DNA of 37,178 nucleotides from Clostridia bacterium (GTDB lineage Bacteria; Bacillota; Clostridia; Lachnospirales; Lachnospiraceae). Shown here piece after piece: positions 33,010-37,178 of the stretch; the stretch's first letter is position 1; every line of letters starts with the position of its first letter. The notes under the pieces are model-generated. The model ran no database searches, had not been told where the DNA came from, and saw nothing but the letters and a program-made list of their open reading frames with translations. Where the stretch lies: NCBI GenBank assembly GCA_910575725.1, contig CAJTFE010000044.1, positions 1 through 37,178 of the forward strand. Reading direction: 5' to 3'. A program made the position numbers and the translations under genes.

Positions 33010-33036
33010 GTTACTGTTCACGGAGTGAACAGTAAC
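33010..33036. repeat. Perfect 27-bp palindrome with 12-bp arms
   Basis: GTTACTGTTCAC at 33010-33021 and its exact reverse complement at 33025-33036 flank the triplet GGA. It lies about 55 bases after the final glycosyltransferase stop and upstream of the promoter at 33076. No T tract follows on either strand, which argues against a simple rho-independent terminator. It may be a repetitive intergenic element or a protein-binding site. Confidence 0.75.
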
Positions 33037-33075
33037 AGAAGCATTTAGTATAGAAAAACATTCTTTATATAGCCA

Positions 33076-33104
33076 TTGAACAGGCGGCCCGAAGTTGTTA
33101 TACT
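33076..33104 (+). promoter_or_regulatory. Sigma-A-type promoter for the downstream AAA-ATPase array
   Basis: TTGAAC (33076-33081) and TATACT (33099-33104) are separated by exactly 17 bases, close to the consensus. The start of transcription should fall near 33111, giving a leader of about 50 bases before ATG 33161. This indicates that the 3' AAA-ATPase array is transcribed separately from the glycan genes. Confidence 0.72.
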
Positions 33105-33123
33105 AGAGACAACGGAGGGCCGC
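33084..33123. promoter_or_regulatory. Dyad around the -10 box: candidate operator
   Basis: Arms 33084-33098 and 33109-33123 match as inverted repeats at 12 of 15 positions (GCGGCCC and GTTGT blocks conserved, a 3-base mismatch between them). The 10-base centre holds the -10 box TATACT. This placement is typical of a repressor operator, but no regulator gene is adjacent. Confidence 0.5.
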
Positions 33124-33141
33124 TGTTATCGTTAAGCGGCC
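33118..33141 (+). promoter_or_regulatory. Leader hairpin before the AAA-ATPase ribosome site
   Basis: GGCCGC at 33118-33123 can pair with GCGGCC at 33136-33141 across a 12-base loop within the predicted transcript. It ends three bases before the ribosome site GAAAGGA (33144-33150). The upstream half is also the right arm of the promoter dyad. It may hinder or tune translation. Confidence 0.4.
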
Positions 33142-33160
33142 ATGAAAGGACGGTACGCAT

Positions 33161-34846
33161 ATGGCAAGAACCGTAGGAATCGGATATCAGAATTTTGAAC
33201 AATTGATTACGAATGATAATTTTTACGTGGATAAAACGCTGTTTATCAAGGAGTGGTGGGAAAACAAGGATTCCGTAACTCTAATTACCCGCCCCAGACG
33301 CTTTGGAAAAACACTGACCATGAGCATGACGGAACAATTCTTTTCTGTAAAATATGCAGGACGCGGCGATCTGTTTGAAGGCCTTGCCATCTGGGAGGAG
33401 GAGAAGTATCGAAAGCTCCAGGGGACTTATCCGGTAATTTTTTTAACCTTTGCACATGTAAAAAGCAGTGATTTTTACAATATGCGGATGATGATATGTG
33501 AACTGATTGCCCGGGAATATGCGAGAAACGCATTTTTGCTGGAGGGTTCCTGTCTGACAGAGGAGGAAAAGGCTTCCTTTTTAAGAAAGACAAAGGATAT
33601 GGGGGATGTAGATGCGGTGCTGGCAGTGAACCAGCTGACGGAATATTTGTCCCGTTATTATGGAAAAAAGGTGATTCTTCTTTTGGACGAATACGATACG
33701 CCCATGCAGGAGGCTTATATAAGCGGATACTGGGATGAGGCGGTAAGCTTTATCCGGAGCCTGTTCAATTCTACCTTTAAGACGAATCCCTATCTGGAAC
33801 GAGCCATTATGACAGGGATTACCCGTGTGAGCAAGGAATCTATTTTTTCGGATCTCAACAATCTGGCCGTAATAACAACGGTCTCGGATCTCTATGCGGA
33901 CTGCTTCGGGTTTACGGAGGAGGAGGTATGGGAGGCGCTGGAAGAATACGGGCTTTCCGGAAAAAGCGAAGCGGTAAAAAGCTGGTATGACGGATTTGTA
34001 TTTGGAAATAAAAGGGATATCTACAATCCCTGGTCCATTATAAGTTATCTGAAAACAAGGAAGCTTTCCACCTATTGGGCCAACACCAGCAGCAACAGCC
34101 TGGTGGGCAAGCTGGTTCGTGAGGGCAGCCGGGAAGTAAAGGAAATCATGGAGGATCTGTTGAGAGGAAAGTCTCTTCGGACAGAAGTGGACGAGCAGAT
34201 TGTATACAGCGCGCTGGAAGGAAATGAAAATGCCATCTGGAGTCTGTTTCTGGCCAGCGGTTATCTGAAAATGGAGGGCTATACCTTCTGCGAGGAATAC
34301 GGCAGGGAAGAATATGAGCTGGCGTTGACCAACCGGGAAGTGTGGATCATGTTTAACCATTTACTGCAGATGTGGCTGAAAGAGAACCTCTCTGCGTATA
34401 ACGGATTTATTAAGGCTCTGCTGCGGGATGAGCTGGAGGAAATGAATGAATATATGAATCGGATCACAGAGCAGACCTTCAGTTCCTTTGATACTGGGAA
34501 AAAGCCGTCAGAAGCTGCGGAACCGGAGCGTTTTTACCACGGCTTTGTTCTGGGGCTGCTTGCGGATCTGAGGGGGCGTTATGTCCTAACCTCCAATCGG
34601 GAGAGCGGTTTCGGACGTTATGATATCATGCTGGAGCCTCTGCAAAAGTCTGATCCGGCCATTATTATAGAATTCAAGGTGTTTCGTCCTGGGAAGGAAC
34701 AGAGTCTTGAGGACACGGTACAGGCAGCTCTTGCACAGATAGAAGAAAAGAAGTATGCTGCGGCCTTGGAAGCAAAAGGAATTGTCCCAGAGCGGATTCG
34801 GAAGTATGGGTTTGCTTTTGAAGGGAAGAAGGTTCTCATCGGTTGA
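33161..34846 (+). CDS. AAA-ATPase-like / PD-(D/E)XK nuclease-fold protein
   Basis: 561 residues; first gene of the 3' array and the copy that fixes the family start (MARTVGIGYQNFEQL) because ATG 33161 follows its own promoter and GAAAGGA. P-loop-like TRPRRFGKT, Walker B-like LLDEYDTP, and nuclease core Asp488 and Glu504-x-Lys506 are present. Residues about 90-165 are unlike those of the other copies, while its Walker B region is nearly identical in DNA to bases 5-150 of this window. Its C-terminal third is close to the following gene's. Function unknown; ATP-driven nuclease activity is predicted from the domains only. Confidence 0.9.
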   Translation: MARTVGIGYQNFEQLITNDNFYVDKTLFIKEWWENKDSVTLITRPRRFGKTLTMSMTEQFFSVKYAGRGDLFEGLAIWEEEKYRKLQGTYPVIFLTFAHVKSSDFYNMRMMICELIAREYARNAFLLEGSCLTEEEKASFLRKTKDMGDVDAVLAVNQLTEYLSRYYGKKVILLLDEYDTPMQEAYISGYWDEAVSFIRSLFNSTFKTNPYLERAIMTGITRVSKESIFSDLNNLAVITTVSDLYADCFGFTEEEVWEALEEYGLSGKSEAVKSWYDGFVFGNKRDIYNPWSIISYLKTRKLSTYWANTSSNSLVGKLVREGSREVKEIMEDLLRGKSLRTEVDEQIVYSALEGNENAIWSLFLASGYLKMEGYTFCEEYGREEYELALTNREVWIMFNHLLQMWLKENLSAYNGFIKALLRDELEEMNEYMNRITEQTFSSFDTGKKPSEAAEPERFYHGFVLGLLADLRGRYVLTSNRESGFGRYDIMLEPLQKSDPAIIIEFKVFRPGKEQSLEDTVQAALAQIEEKKYAAALEAKGIVPERIRKYGFAFEGKKVLIG

Positions 34847-34869
34847 GTAGAATGAAAGGCGGTAAAAGG

Positions 34870-36555
34870 ATGGCAAGAACTGTAGGAATTGGTCATCAGA
34901 ATTTTGAACAATTGATTACAAATGATAATTTCTACGTGGATAAAACACTGTTTATCAAGGAATGGTGGGAAAACCAGGATGCGGTGACCCTGATTACCCG
35001 TCCCAGACGTTTCGGAAAGACACTGATGATGAATACCGTAGAGCGGTTTTTCTCCGCAGAGTATGCAGGGCAGGGCGAGCTGTTTGAGGGTCTTGCCATC
35101 TGGAAGGAAGAAAAGTACCGGAAGCTTCAAGGGACATATCCGGTAATCAGCCTTTCCTTTGCCAATGTCAAGAATGCAAAATATCAGGTGATACGCAAGC
35201 GGATCTGCCAGATTTTAACGGGGCTTTATTCGGAACATCGATTTCTGATGGAGGGGGATCTGCTGGATGAGAAGGAGAAAAGCTTTTTTGAATCTGTATC
35301 CGTAGATATGGATGATGCAACAGCAACGTATGCGCTTCACGAGCTGTCCTCATATTTATTTCGTTATTATGGAAGAAAGGTGATTTTTCTTCTGGACGAG
35401 TATGATACGCCCATGCAGGAGGCTTATGTAGGCGGCTTTTGGGAGGAAATGGTTTCTTTTACCCGAAGCTTATTTAACGCCGCCTTTAAGACGAATCCAT
35501 ACCTGGAACGGGCCATTATGACAGGGATTACCCGGGTGAGCAAGGAGTCCGTTTTTTCGGATCTGAATAATCTGATGGTAGTCACAACCACCTCCGACGC
35601 CTATGCGGACTGTTTTGGCTTCACAGAAGAGGAAGTATGGGCGGCCCTGGAGGAATTCGGGCTTTCCGAAGAGAGGGCCAGGGTAAAGAACTGGTATGAC
35701 GGATTTACTTTTGGCAGTAAAAGGGATATCTATAATCCCTGGTCAATTCTGAACTTTTTGAAAACCGGGAAGATATCGGCCTATTGGGCGAACACCAGCA
35801 GCAACAGCCTGGCAGGAAAGCTGATTCAGGAAGGAAGCAAAAGGATCAAGCTTATTATGGAGGATCTTTTGGAAGGAAAACCGCTTCATACAGAGATTGA
35901 TGAGGAGATTGTGTTCAATCAGCTGTCAAGTAATGAAAGCGCAATCTGGAGCCTTCTGCTGGCCGGCGGATATCTGCGCATGGAAAGGTTCTGGTTCCAT
36001 GAAGAATGGGGACGCGGGGAGTATGAACTGGCGCTGACAAATAAAGAAGTGCGTTCTATGTTTGAAGGGATGTTCCGCCAGTGGTTTGCAGGCGATACCT
36101 CGGGATACAGCGAATTTGTGGAGTCCTTGCTTCAAGGCAGCCTGGAAGAAATGAATAAATACATGAACGATATCACAGAGGAGACCTTCAGTTCCTTCGA
36201 TACCGGCAAAAAGCCTTCCAGGGCGGCGGAACCGGAGCGTTTTTACCACGGCTTCGTCCTGGGGCTGCTTTCGGATCTGAGGGGGCGTTATGTCCTGACC
36301 TCCAACCGGGAGAGCGGCTTCGGACGTTATGATATCATGCTGGAGCCTCTGCAAAAGTCTGATCCAGCCATTATTATTGAATTCAAGGTGTTCCGTCCGG
36401 GGAAGGAGGAGACCTTGGAGGACACGGTACAGGCAGCCCTTGCACAGATAGAAGAAAAGAAGTATGCTGCGGCTTTGGAAGCAAAAGGAATCGACCCGGA
36501 GCGGATTCGGAAGTATGGGTTTGCATTTGAAGGGAAGAAGGTTCTGATCGGTTGA
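34870..36555 (+). CDS. AAA-ATPase-like / PD-(D/E)XK nuclease-fold protein
   Basis: 561 residues from ATG 34870; in-frame starts at 34843 and 34852 would overlap or abut the previous stop and lack family support. The N-terminus and first 90 residues are nearly those of the genes at 1227 and 36579, the middle (ATTTSDAYADCFGFTEEE) is like the 5' array, and the C-terminal third (GFGRYDIMLEPLQKSDP) is like the 33161 copy. It is thus a mosaic. The catalytic-type residues of both the P-loop and PD-(D/E)XK core are retained. It starts 23 bases after the previous stop and is cotranscribed with it. Confidence 0.9.
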   Translation: MARTVGIGHQNFEQLITNDNFYVDKTLFIKEWWENQDAVTLITRPRRFGKTLMMNTVERFFSAEYAGQGELFEGLAIWKEEKYRKLQGTYPVISLSFANVKNAKYQVIRKRICQILTGLYSEHRFLMEGDLLDEKEKSFFESVSVDMDDATATYALHELSSYLFRYYGRKVIFLLDEYDTPMQEAYVGGFWEEMVSFTRSLFNAAFKTNPYLERAIMTGITRVSKESVFSDLNNLMVVTTTSDAYADCFGFTEEEVWAALEEFGLSEERARVKNWYDGFTFGSKRDIYNPWSILNFLKTGKISAYWANTSSNSLAGKLIQEGSKRIKLIMEDLLEGKPLHTEIDEEIVFNQLSSNESAIWSLLLAGGYLRMERFWFHEEWGRGEYELALTNKEVRSMFEGMFRQWFAGDTSGYSEFVESLLQGSLEEMNKYMNDITEETFSSFDTGKKPSRAAEPERFYHGFVLGLLSDLRGRYVLTSNRESGFGRYDIMLEPLQKSDPAIIIEFKVFRPGKEETLEDTVQAALAQIEEKKYAAALEAKGIDPERIRKYGFAFEGKKVLIG

Positions 36556-36578
36556 GTAGAATGAAAGGCGGTAAAAGG

Positions 36579-37178
36579 ATGGCAAGAACTGTAGGAATCG
36601 GTCATCAGAATTTTGAACAATTAATTACAAATGATAATTTCTACGTGGATAAAACGCTGTTTATCAAGGAATGGTGGGAAAACCAGGATGCGGTGACCTT
36701 GATTACCCGGCCAAGACGCTTTGGAAAGACACTGATGATGAATACCCTGGAGCGGTTTTTTTCCACAGAGTATGTAGGGCAGGGCGAACTGTTTGAGGGT
36801 CTTGCCATCTGGGAGGAGGAGAAGTACCGAAAGCTTCAAGGAACTTATCCAGTGATATTCTTAAGCTTTGCGGAGGCAAAGGATAAAAGCTTTTCCAAGA
36901 TGAGGAAAACACTGTGCCAGCTGATTGCCGAAGAATATACAAGGCATATGTTTTTATTGGAGGGGGATGTCCTTAATGAGCAGCAGAAGGATACCTTCCT
37001 AAGAAAGAATGTGGACATGGAGGATGTGGATGCGGTTCCTGCTTTAAGGCAGCTTTCGGAATATTTGTTCCGTTATTATGGAAAAAAGGTGATTCTTCTT
37101 TTGGACGAATACGATACGCCCATGCAGGAGGCTTATATAAGCGGATACTGGGATGAGGCGGTAAGCTTTATCCGGAGC
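36579..37178 (+). CDS. AAA-ATPase-like protein, 3'-truncated by window edge
   Basis: First 200 residues of another paralog, starting MARTVGIGHQNFEQL at ATG 36579 with the shared junction (ATGAAAGGCGGTAAAAGG) upstream. It has the P-loop-like TRPRRFGKT and reaches the Walker B-like LLDEYDTP before the window ends. Its variable segment (FAEAKDKSFSKMRKTLCQ to DMEDVDAVPALRQ) differs from the other copies. The last 123 bases equal bases 1-123, and joining the two ends gives a full 559-residue gene in frame. Confidence 0.87.
   Translation, partial: MARTVGIGHQNFEQLITNDNFYVDKTLFIKEWWENQDAVTLITRPRRFGKTLMMNTLERFFSTEYVGQGELFEGLAIWEEEKYRKLQGTYPVIFLSFAEAKDKSFSKMRKTLCQLIAEEYTRHMFLLEGDVLNEQQKDTFLRKNVDMEDVDAVPALRQLSEYLFRYYGKKVILLLDEYDTPMQEAYISGYWDEAVSFIRS
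37056..37178. repeat. Terminal direct repeat, copy 2 (identical to 1-123)
   Basis: Exact repeat of the first 123 bases, in the same orientation and the same reading frame of an AAA-ATPase paralog. The preceding bases cannot be compared, since the window begins at the repeat. Confidence 0.9.

Noticed and set aside
1..37178. Plasmid or prophage, suggested by the matching ends
   Set aside because: No replication, partition, mobilisation, integrase or phage structural gene is present; a repeat-driven cause is simpler.
1..37178. CRISPR array, diversity-generating retroelement, tRNA or rRNA
   Set aside because: No spaced direct-repeat array, reverse transcriptase, or recognisable tRNA/rRNA sequence was seen; the only short tandem repeat (31773-31848) has no spacers.

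Overview
All supported genes lie on the + strand. Base composition, strong GGAGG/AAGGAG ribosome sites, a sigma-A-type promoter, TagF/TarI/RgpF-type wall-polymer genes and DUF1703-type AAA-ATPase arrays suggest a Bacillota genome, most likely Clostridia and Lachnospiraceae-like. This is inference from family content; no rRNA or housekeeping gene is present to fix the taxon.

Layout. (1) 1-2906: two tandem AAA-ATPase/PD-(D/E)XK paralogs, the first cut by the window edge. (2) 2907-4818: a long inverted repeat, a TnpB-like gene whose three RuvC catalytic positions all look substituted, and a GC-rich, structured, gene-free stretch. (3) 4819-10408: an activated-sugar module of DegT aminotransferase, WbqC-like protein, methyltransferase, a fused alpha/beta 2-oxoacid dehydrogenase E1, and an unusual E2-like protein (lipoyl + E1/E3-binding segment + PglD-type acyltransferase). 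(4) 10541-24460: an AT-richer run with a beta-propeller protein, a methyltransferase, a permuted SPASM/radical SAM protein, a DUF362 protein, a TupA-type ATP-grasp protein and several glycosyltransferases. (5) 24502-32954: a GC-richer teichoic-acid/rhamnan-like run: RgpF-like, TarI/IspD-like, extended SDR, TagF-like, a propeller protein, a methyltransferase and GT4. (6) 33010-37178: palindromes, a good promoter, then two full and one partial AAA-ATPase paralog.

How it may work together. The centre reads as one long glycan operon, with short spacings and several start/stop overlaps, that would make, modify and polymerise a cell-surface polymer, perhaps with polyol-phosphate parts. No initiating transferase, flippase, ABC exporter or polymerase is seen, so it is incomplete on its own.

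Three signals stand out. Thirteen proteins of different enzyme classes carry the same kind of small Rossmann-like domain, N-terminal, C-terminal, internal or alone. The E1 plus hybrid E2 pair looks like a 2-oxoacid-fed sugar acylation route. The TnpB-like protein is predicted to be nuclease-dead and sits directly before the operon. Separately, the first 123 bases of the window equal the last 123 bases. This implies a circular form, a tandem duplication or an assembly break in a repeat, and it affects how the arrays at the ends should be read.
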